Source of the DNA: Castor canadensis
Lineage: Eukaryota; Chordata; Mammalia; Rodentia; Castoridae
NCBI RefSeq assembly: GCF_047511655.1
Contig: NC_133387.1
Coordinates: 139,496,853-139,560,852, forward strand
Direction of reading: 5' to 3'
DNA: 64,000 nt
The notes beneath the pieces were generated by a model. It did no database searches, was not told the DNA's origin, and saw nothing but the letters and a program-made list of their open reading frames with translations. A program made the position numbers and the translations under genes. Positions 35,953-47,845 of this stretch are shown one piece after another (within the stretch, counting starts at the first letter, position 1; every line of letters begins with the position of its first letter).

Positions 35953-36373
35953 CTGCTTTAATTTCTTTTTCCTCCTTGCATCTCTTCAGATTTTCTACTC
36001 TTGATTAATCAGTGTGGAGATTCTCAACACCTGCAGCACACATGGGTTGGAAGTTCTGCAGAACTACAAACAAAGACAGGAGGGCTCTTTAAATAAATGC
36101 AATGAACTTCCCAGGGTGATCTAAGGTGCCTCTTTATCATGACATTGGAGGGCTCTCCATCTAACTGCTGGTCTTGCTCATGTGTCCTGAAGCAAAGCTC
36201 TCCTTCCACTTGACACTGAGGGCTTCCAATAGTTTCCAGTCAGGAGAGAAGCAGGATAAAAAAGGATCCAGGCATTCTGCAATAATCCAGGAAGTTCAAT
36301 ATGACACTAAATAAAAATTCTGCCGCCTCGCCACCTTGCGGAGCCTGGGCTGCCGGCGTGCAGCGCTACTCCC
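35953..36373 (-). other. Transduced non-L1 exon sequence (host 5' exons?)
   Basis: About 421 nt inside the TSD but unlike any L1 5'UTR. On the minus strand the first 53 bases (36373-36321) contain six CpGs and are GC-rich, like a CpG-island first exon; the rest is ordinary composition. It ends AAATTAAAGCAG at the join to L1. CAG also occurs near 36320 and 36278, so two or more source exons are possible. A 61-codon frame (36024-36209) has no known motif. I cannot name the source gene. It may be a 5'UTR or a long non-coding RNA. Confidence 0.75.
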
Positions 36374-36388
36374 TGGGTAATTGTAATT
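36374..36388. repeat. Right TSD of composite L1
   Basis: Identical to 27397-27411. Confidence 0.9.
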
Positions 36389-37949
36389 AATACCAACTTA
36401 TATAGTCTAGCTACTCCATTCTCCCTCCCAGCCCCAGGAAGATAAGGAACTAGAAGCCCAAGAGAGAGCAAGTGAATTAGGGCAAGGCCATGAAGCTAGT
36501 GGCAAATCAATGATTAGACATCAGGAGACCCAATTCTCAGTCAGGAATAAGGGACACATAATTCATGTGATGACTAGCCTTGTGCAGTAGGAATATCATG
36601 TCATAGTCACCCAGCATACTGAAAACAACACAGGTCCTAGTTGTACTGTGGAGTGTGGGGTGGGGCCTAAGAATCACAAAACATTTCTAATGTGCAGCCA
36701 GGTTCAGGGGACCTAGATATAAAGCAAGCAACCAACTGTAGTCAATCCTGGAAGCCAAGAAGCCCCCAGCTGATTTTTTTTTCATAAGAAGTCATTGTAA
36801 GCTGAAAGTGAAATGAATGCAAAGCAAGATTGAATGAATGCAAACCGAGAGATATGAAGGAACAATTTGCAGGGTCTAGGTATGTGAAGAGAATACCATA
36901 TTTGACTCAAACTTCTCTAACTCAGTCTCATTTTAAAGCCCAGCTGAGAACTTCAGGTTCCACAGGCTTAGCTGCCTGGGAAGCATCAAGTAAAGCTGGA
37001 AGACGGAAAGGGGGGTGACTCTGAAGGACATGGAACCTTTGACTTCTTGTGTCTCTGGCATGCATCTAACTTGGGCTGGCAGGCACCATAAGTCATTAGC
37101 ATGGGTCGAATTTCCTGCAGTCATAGTGAGCTCAGCCCTGGACTCTTCTCCAGGTCCTAGGAGACCAGTATCACAACGAGCACTAAGGATCTTGGAAGAC
37201 TTCAGTGAAAGAACAGATCAAGTGGGAATGTACTGGGCTTCTGGCTCCTGATTTGGAAGTATCTAAGATTGAAAACTCCTCAACCCAGCATCTTTGCCTT
37301 GTTTTTCATTTTGCAGCTGCTTTTTCTATTAAGTTCCAAAAAGCAAGAAAGGACTTAATGTAGCCAATAATGTAAATACACCCTGTTAGGATCCCAAGGA
37401 ATACATCATTTTCCTTTCTTTTGAATAAATTATTAGGTTTCCTCAGCTCCTTATTCTATGTAAGGCCCAAAAGCTCCCTTTCTGTGCTGGGTTAGCTGAG
37501 GCTTGAAACTTACACATGCCAGTGGGACACTGAGCCTTGATTTTGGATTATAGTGAAGGGAAGCTAACAAGCAAAATAAGAAGGATAGCCTGTCCTAGGA
37601 TGTTACCCAGCAGTGGCACCATATCAGCTGGATATGCCACAGTCACTGGCCAAAGCACTCTTAGGCAGCCTTAGCAGGTGGAATTTTCTCCCAGAGCTAT
37701 CTGGAGTGAATTAGGAACAACAGTACAGCTACCTGTGGACTTTTCTTGGTGCCATAGTGAGCCAGCTCTGGCTTTTCTAAATATGAATGATTGCCCTGCC
37801 CCCCCCCCAATCCCTTTGTCTATCTGGAAGGTAAGAACCAGTGCTGCAGAGATAGGCATAAGCATTCTCTACACAGTCTGAATAGGTCTTAAGAAAGCTG
37901 CCCTCACCAGTAATATCCCCCCTCTCTCCCTGGACATTATTCTCCTTAA
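36389..37949. other. Single-copy-like DNA, no gene seen
   Basis: No repeat or gene is recognised. A C-homopolymer run lies at about 37799-37809. Confidence 0.45.
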
Positions 37950-38066
37950 GTTTTTTTTATTTGAAATGTGGTCTTACTCTGTACTTCAGGTTGGCCTGAA
38001 CTGTTGATCCTCCTGCCTCAGCTTTCCAAATGGGGGAATTATAGCTGTGCACCAACACACCTGGCC
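37950..38066 (-). mobile_element. B1-like (7SL-derived) SINE
   Basis: TGTGGTCTTACTCTGTACTT, GGTTGGCCTGAACTGTTGAT, CCTCCTGCCTCAGCTTTCCA and TGCACCAACACACCTGGCC are the reverse complement of a B1/Alu-type monomer. The T-run at its left is the tail. Confidence 0.85.
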
Positions 38067-38177
38067 CTCCCCCTAAATTTTATATCTTCTTTCAAAATTC
38101 ATTCACTCCAGGAAGATTTAGCTCTTCATTCAATCATAATTTAGTATAATTTTTATTGGGCTATGCTCAACCTATTA

Positions 38178-38243
38178 GGGGAGAGGGGAGGAGAGGAGAG
38201 AAGGGTGGGGAAGAGGGGAGAGGAGAGAGAAAGAAAGAGAGAC
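38178..38243. repeat. Purine-rich low-complexity tract (GGGGA/GA)
   Basis: About 65 bases almost free of pyrimidines on the plus strand. Confidence 0.9.
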
Positions 38244-38309
38244 TGTGATTCCACAGTCTGAAGAGCCTGGAAAGCCAGAGACAGCACTAGGTATGTATTG
38301 GAACTGTTC

Positions 38310-38460
38310 ATATGCATACCTCAGAATCACTTGGGGGAATTTTAAGAAATAAAAATGCCATGACTCCTCTCAGACTACTGTGGCTCAATGAACCCAGGTG
38401 CCAACCAAATTTGAGGAATGTCACCCTCAGGTGCCCTACATCTACCTCACAATTTTACCC
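38310..38460 (+). mobile_element. Possible MER5-like hAT relic
   Basis: CATACCTCAGAATCACTTGG, then GGGGAATTTTAAGAAATAAA, resembles the MER5A segment around CAGAATCACCTGG. The rest is too worn to be sure. Confidence 0.45.
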
Positions 38461-41437
38461 AGGTTCAGTCATCAGAATGGCTTTTCATTACAAAACCTTT
38501 CACTTGGAGGGTTAACCTAATCTACCTCATTGGTCTTCTAAGCCAACAGTAGAAAACAACAGGAAAAGCAGATTAAAATAAGAAAGACCTTCCAAGTATG
38601 AGGTAAGTGAGGTAATCCTAGGTTAGTACCTCAAGGGAGAGTCAGGTATCTTGGAGTGGCTTAGTTTCCAGTGGCTGAGACCCGACTTTTCTTGACCCCT
38701 GTAGTCCTTTAAGCTTGGAATTCTTTCAGCCTGTGAAAATACACAAACAAATATCCAAGGAAGGACAAATTGCAACCTGGTGTCTTCCAGTAAGACATGC
38801 TTATGAAAGCCAATAAATGATGGAAGCTCCTTGTGTCTCGTTAGTGGCAGGGTGTGGCTGGTGTCCTAGGGAGTGGACCAATCAGTCAAAAATCCAGCTC
38901 TATAGTGTCCTAAAGACAATACAACCATACTGAATGCCTCTGAGAGTTAGGAATGGGGGTGGGCAGGGGCAGGAAAGGGGGAATTGATAAGAGATACCTC
39001 TTTGTTATTCCCCAAATACCATGATGGTACTTAATGTTTTTACTGAGTTGAATCTGCTTGCTAACTGAAGAGATTCAAATCTGAAACCATTTTAGCATGT
39101 AGCTTGTATCAGACTATAATTAGTCCAATATTTGAACCAGTTTGGATTTTCATTTAATGAGTTCCTTGTCCAGTTCCAAATGACTGTGGAATCATTTCCA
39201 AACTTGAATTGATTCAGACTGTGACTGTTTCTGAATGACTGTGGGTTTGGTAGATGCTTCACGTTGTCCTGTGGATTGATGTGGGAGGGCCAGAACAGGA
39301 GCAACAACCGATCCTTACACATCCAGTGCATAGCAGTTGACTGGCTCTGAGGCTGGACAATGCATTGCCCCTAGGCCAGCAAGTTTAGGGTTGGAATTGG
39401 TTCCTAAAATGAGAGCTGCCTCTGCATGTGACTCAGTAAAAGGAGAAAGTGAGGCTTTCTCCTCCTTTTCATCTGTAAGGAGGAAAGCAAGTCCGAGCCT
39501 GGAGTTGTGTTTGGATGAGAGAGACTCACAAAAAAAGCTGAGTTCTATGTTTGGAAGGGCTCAGGAAGGTGCAGTACCATAGGCTGGTGGTAATCTGTGC
39601 TATTCAAACAGTTTAATCAACAACTTTGACCCTGTGTAAAACAGACTGTCTTCTACAGCAATAACAAATTCTCAGTGGCTATAAAAGCAACCTTAGAGGA
39701 AGTACATGGTTATTTAAGATCCTAAGACTATAAACAACTTGTATATCACCAGACATTTAGCTATAACTTTAGTTGAAGAACAGTTTGCCATCAGAAGATG
39801 ATGACCTGTTCCCATTTCCCATTTTGTGACTAAGGTATAAACCATTTAATAGTTTAAGAAGCCATTAAAATGTAGAAAGAAAAGTTGCCTTCTTTATTTT
39901 CTATAAGCGATTTCAAAGTGAGTTGTGTAGACTACTTGACCAAGAGAAGTAAATTGGTATTATGGGTGCTTTATACATCTATATTTTTCTAGAATAGCTG
40001 GAAAGAGTTAGGACACATACTTGATGGGATTCTAACTAAAAGTATAGGATTGTGATCAAATAATCTCATCTTTCATCAGAACTGTGACTTTGGGTGGAGG
40101 TCAAAGGGAACCAATAACATATAACACCAATTTTTAATTTAAATTTTGTTCAGTTTGTTTCCAGTAAAAAAGCAAGACACAAGTATACAGATTTAATGGA
40201 TCTGTTTAGGAAAAGCTTCTGCTAGTGAGTATCTTATTTTGTTTAATTGAATTCTATAGACTCTTGCACTAACTGAAAAATTCTAGGAATACTGGTCACA
40301 TTAAATTACAAACTCCTAATATATTATCTTTAGTTAATAAATTACACATGCACCAAGGAGAAAGCTATTGGGATTTGCTTATATTCTTTAGACGAAAGGC
40401 TCCAAGTATGATAGGTTTTATTATGCTTTTAAATGCATTGTGGATGTCTTCACAAAAACTGAAGGGCAATTTTTGGTACTTTATATTAATGCCCTTGAAA
40501 TACACTGATCTAAATCTCAGATGTCAAGGAGGTCTTACCCACTAGTTAGATATGGCTTTAAAAGGCATAAGTAGAGAGAGGAGAGAGAAAGAAAGACAAA
40601 CAGACAAATTGTGAATCACTGTATTCAAATTCATTCTGAGGACCTTAGAGAAACTATGCACTTAGTAGTATCCAACTGAACAGATTTCTATACTTGTGGT
40701 AGCACCTGGGGCTTTGGAATTTCTTCTTATTACTAAAATCTGAGAAATACTTGACATTTACTAAATCTGGCTGGTACTACTTAACAATTAAGAACCACAA
40801 TGGATAAATGCATTGCTTTTTCAAAAGTCTCTTATCTTTCAACCACTATCCATGCCAACAAGCTTGTTTGGTGAAAAACTGAACCTCGAATACCTACCAA
40901 TCATATAAAATGCAGAAAATCTTAAGTTGAAATTGTATAATAACATCAGAGAAAGCATATAGACAGAAATGTCCCATATTGTAAAGAATGGTGTTGAGCC
41001 CAATTTCTCTAAGCCTCAGTGTCAACATTAGAAAATACATGTTATTCCTCCCTAAGGATACTAGACTTGATAGTGTAGCACTTTTAAAAAGATGATTATT
41101 TAAGGATAGTATGAGGAATCTCTATGACCCAATACTATTTTATGCTTCATTTACTTAGCACTGTTTGGGCTACATATAAATTTAAGATATGAAGGCAATC
41201 ATTTATTAATAGATTTTTGTCCAGTTCTTATAGTCTTATCTCTTTGGCTGGAATCAAAATAAATCCTTAGAGAAACAGAACAGAGATTACAGTATCTCCT
41301 TTCTAAAGTACTTATGCACTAAGTATCACAAATAAATTCCAAGCAATCAGGAATACACACTTATTTGAAATGAATCCCAGTGATGACTTTTGAAACAAAA
41401 CCAAGAATAGTTTTCTCAGCAAGGAGTTAACTAGCTT
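38461..41437. other. Single-copy-like DNA, no gene seen
   Basis: No gene or clear repeat. Bases 39095-39250 contain loosely repeated motifs (AATGACTGTGG at 39179 and 39231) of unknown origin. Confidence 0.45.
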
Positions 41438-43203
41438 TTTTTTTTAATTTTTAAAAATTTCTTTTATTAATATGTGCATACAATGTTTGGGTCATTTCTC
41501 CCCCCTTCCCCCCTCACCCTACCTTTCCCCCCACTCCTTCTTCTCCCCCCAGCCCCTCGCTACCAGGCAGAAACTATTTTGCACTTATCTCTAATTTTGT
41601 TGAAGAAAGAGCATAAGAAATGATAGGAAGGACCAAGGATTTTTGCTAGTTGAGATAAGGATAGCTATACAGGGAGTTTACTCGCATTGCTTTCCTGTAC
41701 ATATGTGTTACATTCTGTATTAATTCTTCTCGAACTAACCTTTTCTCTAATTCCTGGTCCCCTTCTCCTATTGGCCTCTGTTGCTTTAAAGTTTCTGCAT
41801 TAGTTCCTTTGCATTGAGGACATCAAACGCTATCTTGTTTTTTCGGGGTTTCTTGCCTATCCTCATACCTCCCTTGTGTGCTCTTGCCTCATATGTGATC
41901 AAAGTCCAATCCCCTTGTGTTTGCCCTTGATCTAAAGTCCCCATATGAGGGAGAACATACAATTTTTCGTCTCCTGGGCCTGGCTAACCTCACTCAGGAT
42001 GATGTTCTCCAGTTCCATCCATTTACCTACAAATGATAAGATTTCATTATTCTTCATGGCTGAGTAATATTCCATTGTGTATAAATACCACATCTTCTTA
42101 ATCTATTCATCAATAGTGGGGTATCTTGGCTGTTTCCATAACTTGGCTAATGTGAATAGTGCTGCAATAAACATGAGTGTGGAGTGCCTTTGGAGTAACC
42201 TGTGTCACATTCCTTTGGGTATATCCACAAGAGTGATATTGCTGGATCATATGGCAGATCTATGTTTAGATTTTTAAGAAGCCTCCAAATTTTTTTTCCA
42301 GAGTAGTTGTACTAGTTTTCATTCCCACAGAAGTGTATAAGGGTTCCTTTTTCCACACATCCTCACCAATACCTGTTGTTGTTGGTGTTGCTAATGATGG
42401 CTATTCTAACAGGGGTGAGGTGGAATCTTAGTGTGGTTTTAATTTGCATTTCCTTTATTGCTAGAGATGGTGAGCATTTTTTCATGTGTTTTTTGGCCAT
42501 TTGAATTTCTTCTTTTGAGAAAGTTCTGTTTAGTTCACTTGCCCATTTCTTTATTGGTTCATTAATTTTGGGAGAATTTAGTTTTTTGAGTTCCCTATAC
42601 ATTCTGGTTATCAGTCCTTTGTCTGATGTGTAGCTGGCAACTATTTTCTCCCACTCTATGGGTGTTCTCTTCAGTTTAGAGACCATTTCTTTTGTTGAGC
42701 AGAAGCTTTTTAGTTTTATGAAGTCCCATTTATCTATGCTATCTCTTAGTTGCTGTGCTGCTGGGGTTCCATGGAGAAAGTCTTCGCCTATACCTTTTAG
42801 CTCCAAAGTACCAACTTTAGAGTTTGTGGTCTGATATTAAGATCATTGATCCATTTTGAGTTAATATTGATATTGGGTGATATACATGGATCTAGTTTCA
42901 GTTTTTTGCAGACTGCTAACCAGTTTTCCCAGCAATTTTTGTTGAAGAGGCTGCTATTTCTCCATCATATATTTTTAGCGCCTTTGTTAAAGACAAGTTG
43001 GTTATAGTTGTGTGGCTTCATATCTGGGTCCTCTATTCTGTTCCACTGGTCTTCATGTCTGTTTTTGTGCCACTACCATGCTGTTTTTATTGTTATTGCT
43101 TTGTAATATAGTTTGAAGTCAGGTATTGTGATACCTCCAGCATTGTTCCTTTGACTGAGTATTGCCTTGGCTATTCATGGCCTCTTGTGTTTCCATATAA
43201 ATA
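41438..43203 (-). mobile_element. 5'-truncated L1
   Basis: Minus-strand L1 3' end: A-rich tail at 41438-41470, C-rich (polypurine on the L1 strand) tract at about 41500-41558, the ORF2 C-terminus, and ORF2 back to the region just after the RT at about 43203. An open part at 42363-42806 reads [20 protein letters not shown] and ends near [16 protein letters not shown]. No clean TSD could be assigned. Confidence 0.9.
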
Positions 43204-43538
43204 AATGAAAATATGAATTTTGTTAACTTGCTAAGTTTGAAAAGAAAGAAAAACTAAGTGTCTACTAGAGATACAGGTAGATAATTTACATGAGCTCTTA
43301 ATGTAACCATGAAGTTACACAGATATTTGTCCATATGGCTCCTGATTATATGAGTGAATTCAATGCAGTAGACTTCTGATACCTTCTTCAATTTCTCTCT
43401 TCAGTGGGTATAGTTCTCATTAAAAATGTCTTTGGTTTCTTTCATTAAATTTATTCCAATGTACTTTATTGTTTTTGAAGCTATTGTAAATAGAATCATT
43501 TCCCTGATTTTTTTCTCAATCTGTTCATTATTGGTATA

Positions 43539-43556
43539 CAGGCCACTGATTTCTTT
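43539..43556. repeat. Left TSD of nested L1
   Basis: CAGGCCACTGATTTCTTT is repeated exactly at 44493-44510. Confidence 0.92.
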
Positions 43557-44492
43557 TTTTTTTTAATTTTTACTGTTTTATTATCCATATGTGCATACAA
43601 TGCTTGGGTCATTTCTCCTCCCTGCCCCCACCCCCTCCCTTATCACCCACTCTGCCCCCTCCCTCTTCCCCCACCCTCTCAATACCCGGCAGAAACTATT
43701 TTGCCCTTATCTCTAATTTTGTTGAAGAGAGAGTATAAGCAATAATAAGAAGGAACAAGGGTTTTTGCTGGTTGAGATAAGGATAGCTATACAGGGAGTC
43801 AACTCACATTAATTTCCTGTGCATGTGTGTTACCTTCTAGGTTTAGTCTTCTTGATCTAACCTTTTCTCTAGTTCCTGGTCCCCTTCTCCTATTGGCCTC
43901 AGTTGCTTTTAAGGTATCTGCTTTAGTTTCTCTGCATTGAGGGCAACAAATGCTAGCTAATTTTTTAGATGTCTTACCTATCCTCACCCCTCCCTTGTGC
44001 ACTCTCGCTTTTATCATGGGCTCAAAGTCCAGTCCACTTATTGTGCTTGCCCTTGATCTAATGTCCGCATATGAGGGAAAACATATGATTTTTGGTCTTT
44101 TGGGCCAGGCTAACCTCACTCAGAATGATGTTCTCCAATTCCATCCATTTACCAGCAAATGATAACATTTCGTTCTTCTTCATGGCTGCATAGAATTCCA
44201 TTGTGTATAGATACCACATTTTCTTAATCCATTCATCAGTAGTGGGGCATCTTGGCTGTTTCCATAACTTGGCTATTGTGAATAGTGTTGCAATAAACAT
44301 GGGTATGCAGGTGCCTCTGGAGTAACCTGTGTCACAATCTTTCCGGTATATCTCCAAGAGTGGTATTGCTGGATCATATGGTAAATCAATGTTTAGATTT
44401 TTAAGTAGCCTCCAAATTTTTTTCCAGAGTGGTTGTACTAGTTTACATTCTCACCAACAGTGTAAGAGGGTTCATTTTCCCTGCATCCTCAC
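43557..44492 (-). mobile_element. Young 5'-truncated L1 nested in older L1
   Basis: 3' end of a young L1: T-rich tail at 43557-43580, C-rich tract at about 43615-43680, and the ORF2 C-terminus at 44058-44357 (MWYLYTMEFYAAMKKNEMLS, ending FSLICGH). The flanking 18 bp repeats and the resumption of older L1 sequence on both sides prove nesting. Confidence 0.95.
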
Positions 44493-44510
44493 CAGGCCAC
44501 TGATTTCTTT
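44493..44510. repeat. Right TSD of nested L1
   Basis: Identical to 43539-43556. Confidence 0.92.
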
Positions 44511-45835
44511 ATGTTAATTTTGTATCCTGCTACTTTGTTCAAAGAGTTTATGATTTCTAATAGTGTTTTGGTAGTGTTTTTAGGGTCTCTTAGGTATAGG
44601 AGTATGTCATCTGAAAATAGGGATAGTTTGACTTCTTCCCTATTTGAGCCCCTTTTATTTCTTGCTCTTGTCTTATTGCTCTGGCTAGAAATTCCAAAAC
44701 TATATTGAATAGGAGTGGAGAAAGTGGACATCCCTGTCTCATTCTTGACTTTAACAGGATTGGTTTCACACTTGTTCCCCATTTAGCATGTTGGAGGCTC
44801 TAGGTTTGGCATATGCAGCCTTTATTATGTTGAGGAACACTCCTTCTATTCCTAGTTTCTTCAGAGCTTTTATCATGAAAGGGTATTGAATTTTGTCAAA
44901 GGCTTTTTCTGCATCTATTGTGAGGATTGTATGGTTTTTGTCCTTGTTTCTGTTTATATGCTATATTATGTTTATTGATTTACATTTGTTGAACCATCCT
45001 TGCATCCCTGGAATGAAACAAACTTGGTCATGGTATATGATCTTTTTGACATGTTTTTGAACTCTGCCAGTATTTTGTTGCAAATCTTTGAGTCTATATT
45101 CATTAAAGATATTGGTCTATAATTCTCTCTTCTGGCTGCATCTTTATTGGGTTTTGGAATGAGTACAATGTTGGCTTCATAGAATGAGTCTGGTAGTGTT
45201 CCTTTCCTTTCTACTTCCTGGAAAAGTTTAAGTAGTATTGGTGTTAGTTCTTCTTTAAAGATTTGGTAAAATTTACCCATGAATCCACTGGGTCCTGGGC
45301 TTTTCTTTGTAAGGAGGCTCTTTATTACTATCAATTTCATTGCTTGTAACAGGACTGTTTAGGTGTTTAATATCTTCTTGGTTCAATTTTGATTAGTAAT
45401 ATGCATTTGGAATTTATCTATTTCATCTAGATTTTCCAGTTTACTTTAATATAAGTTTTCAAATACTCTCTAATGATTCTCTGGATTTCATTAGTATTTG
45501 TGGTTATGTCTCCTTTTTCATCTCTGATTTTATTAATTTGGGTCTTCTCCCTCCTCCATTTTGTCATGTTGGCTAAGGGTTAATCTTTTCAAAGAATCAA
45601 CTTTTTGTTTCATTGACTCTTTGTATAGTTTTTTTTTTTTATCTCAATCTCATTGATCTTGGCCCTGATCTTTATTGTTTCTCTCCATCTGCTGGTTTTG
45701 GGTTTGGTTTGTTCTTGTTTTTCTAGGAACTTAAGGTGCATCATTAGGTTGTTTATTTGAGGAGGTCTCTGTTTTTTCACTGTAGGCATTTATAGCTATA
45801 AACTTTCCCCTTAGCACAGCTTTTTATGGGTTGGT

Positions 45836-47845
45836 AGAATCCACATGAAAATGGCCATACTACCAAAAGCAATCTACATGTTCAACACAATCCTTATCAA
45901 AATTCCAATGACATTCTGCACAGAAATAGAAAAATTAATCTTCAAATACATAGGGAAACACAAACGACTTCAAATATCCAAAGCAATTCTGAGCAAAAAG
46001 TCCAACCCTGGAGGCACCAAATATCCATCTTCAAACTATTCTACAGAGCCATAATAATAAAAACAGCATGATATTGGCACAAAAACAGACGGAAGACCAA
46101 TGGATCCGAATAGAGGATCCAAACATAGGCCCACACATCTATAGCCAACTGATCTTCAACAAAGGAGCCTAAAACACATGATGGCAAAAAAACCCAGCCT
46201 TTTCAAAAAATGTTCCTAGGAAAACTGGATATCCACACGTAGAAGACTGAAACTAGATCTCTATCTTTCACCCTATACCAAAATCAACTCAAAGTGGATC
46301 AAAGACCTTAATTTAAGGCCTGAAACTTTGAAACAACTCCAGGAATTAGTTAGAAATACACTGGAACAGATAGGTATAGGGAACAACTTCCTAAATAGAA
46401 CTCAAAAGGCTCAGTATCTAAAAGAAAGAATAAACAAATGGGACTGCATCAAACTAAAGAGCTTCTGCACAGAAAAGAAACCAGTCACCAGACTCAAGAG
46501 ACAGCCCACAGAATGAGAGAAAATTTTTGCTAGCTACTCATCTGATAAGGGACTAATATGCAGAATCTACAGGGAACTCAAAAAACTCACCTCCCAAAGA
46601 ATCAACACCTTGATGTAGAAATGGGCACATGAATTAAACAGGGAATTCTCAAGGAAGAGGTACAAATGGCCAGTAAATACATGAAGAATTGTTCAACTTC
46701 CCTGGTTTTAAAAGAGATGCAAATCAAAACAACACTTAGATTTCATCTCACCCCAGTTAGAATGGCCATAATCAAGGGTAATAACAACAACAAATGCTGG
46801 CAAGGATGCAGCGAAACAAGAACCTTTACACACTTTTGGTGGGAATCCAAATTAGAACAACTATTATGGAAAGCAGTATGGAGATTCCTCAAAAAGCTAA
46901 AGATAGACCTGTCATATGATCCAGTGATACCACTTCTGGGCATCTGTCCAAAAGATCATAAGACAGGATATAATAGAGACATCTGTATACCAATGTTTAT
47001 CACAGCACTATTCACAATTGCCAAGCTTTGGAAACAACCCAGGTGCCCTACAACTGATGAATGGATCAAGAAAATGTAGTATACATACACAATGGAGTAT
47101 TACTCAGCTATAAGGGATGTGGTTTGAAAGGAAATGGGTGCAATTGGAGGACATAATGTTAAGTGAAGTAAGCCAGGCTTACTTTCTGAGAAACACAAAG
47201 GCCACACGTTTTCTCTCACATGTGGAAGATAGAGTCAAAAGATAAATACATACACAAAGACAAGAATGATCATATACAAACTCGGATGTAAAACATGTTT
47301 ATAACTATGGAACTTGGGGAAAGAGGGAAAGGAAAACAGAATGATAGAACATCAGTAATACTGCATACTGTAAGATGTGAAGGTAGAGGATATAAAGATG
47401 TGTACTGAAAGCTGTTGAAAAGTGGGGGATGGGAGTCTGTGGGGTAAAGGAGAGTAATGGAAGGGTTGAACAGACCAAAGTAAACTACACCCACAGTGGG
47501 CATACATTGAGACATCCCTTTGAACATTAACTTAAATATTAATAATGAAAAATAGGACTGTAAAATTGGTACAGTATATGTGAGGGAATACTAGTGGGAG
47601 GGGGGGGAATGAATGAAAGCAATTAAGGTGACAGTATATGGTAGATAGATTTCATATACCTATATGAAACAGAACTAAGGAACCTCTTGCAATTGCTTTA
47701 AGTGGGAATGGGGAGGGGGCTGAGGGGAAGAGATGATGGGGGCAATGTAACTAATGCACAATATAAGTCTAATTGGATTGCCACTACAAATCTCTCCATA
47801 TATATTTGCTAATATATCCTAATAAAAATTTATAAAAATTACATG
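45836..47845 (+). mobile_element. Older L1, 3' part in normal orientation
   Basis: Starts at ORF2 [20 protein letters not shown] (45845), immediately after the point where the inverted part ends. It runs through the ORF2 C-terminus (46328-46516 and 46666-47079, with IPMFITALFTIAKLWKQPRC) and a long 3'UTR with G-rich runs at about 47600 and 47710, to an A-rich end at about 47845. Stops break the frame. Confidence 0.88.

Larger units (their letters stand above)
27412..36373 (-). mobile_element. Composite L1 with 5' transduced host sequence
   Basis: One insertion of 8962 bp bounded by a 15 bp TSD. Read 5' to 3' on the minus strand: non-L1 sequence (36373-35953); an L1 5'UTR exon (35952-35849) joined directly to later 5'UTR at 35848; 5'UTR and the first part of ORF1 of that L1 (35848 to about 34620); then a second L1 with a complete 5' end (motif CCAAGATGGCGGC at about 34600-34614), its own 5'UTR, ORF1, ORF2, 3'UTR and an AAAT-rich tail at 27412-27450. 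The A-tail at one end and the TSD at both ends show that the whole block was reverse-transcribed from a single RNA. The frames are damaged, so the element is now inactive. Confidence 0.9.
43383..45835 (-). mobile_element. Older L1, inverted 5' part (ORF2 RT)
   Basis: Minus-strand ORF2 from just after the endonuclease (about 45820) through the RT to just past it (about 43383), with a nested L1 at 43557-44492. RT motifs: [21 protein letters not shown] and [20 protein letters not shown] (44972-45340), then [11 protein letters not shown] (44489-44782), where the usual A of the FADD catalytic box is S. ORF2 continues on the plus strand from about 45836, a twin-priming inversion. Confidence 0.85.

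Noticed and set aside
36024-36209. 61-codon frame in the transduced sequence
   Set aside because: No recognised motif, and it starts far from the 5' end after other ATGs. Kept only as part of the transduced exon sequence.
41417-43232. Possible TSD around the L1 at 41438-43203 (GTTAACTAGC and GTTAACTTGC)
   Set aside because: The right copy lies about 20 bases beyond the point where L1 homology stops and has a mismatch, so I do not count it.
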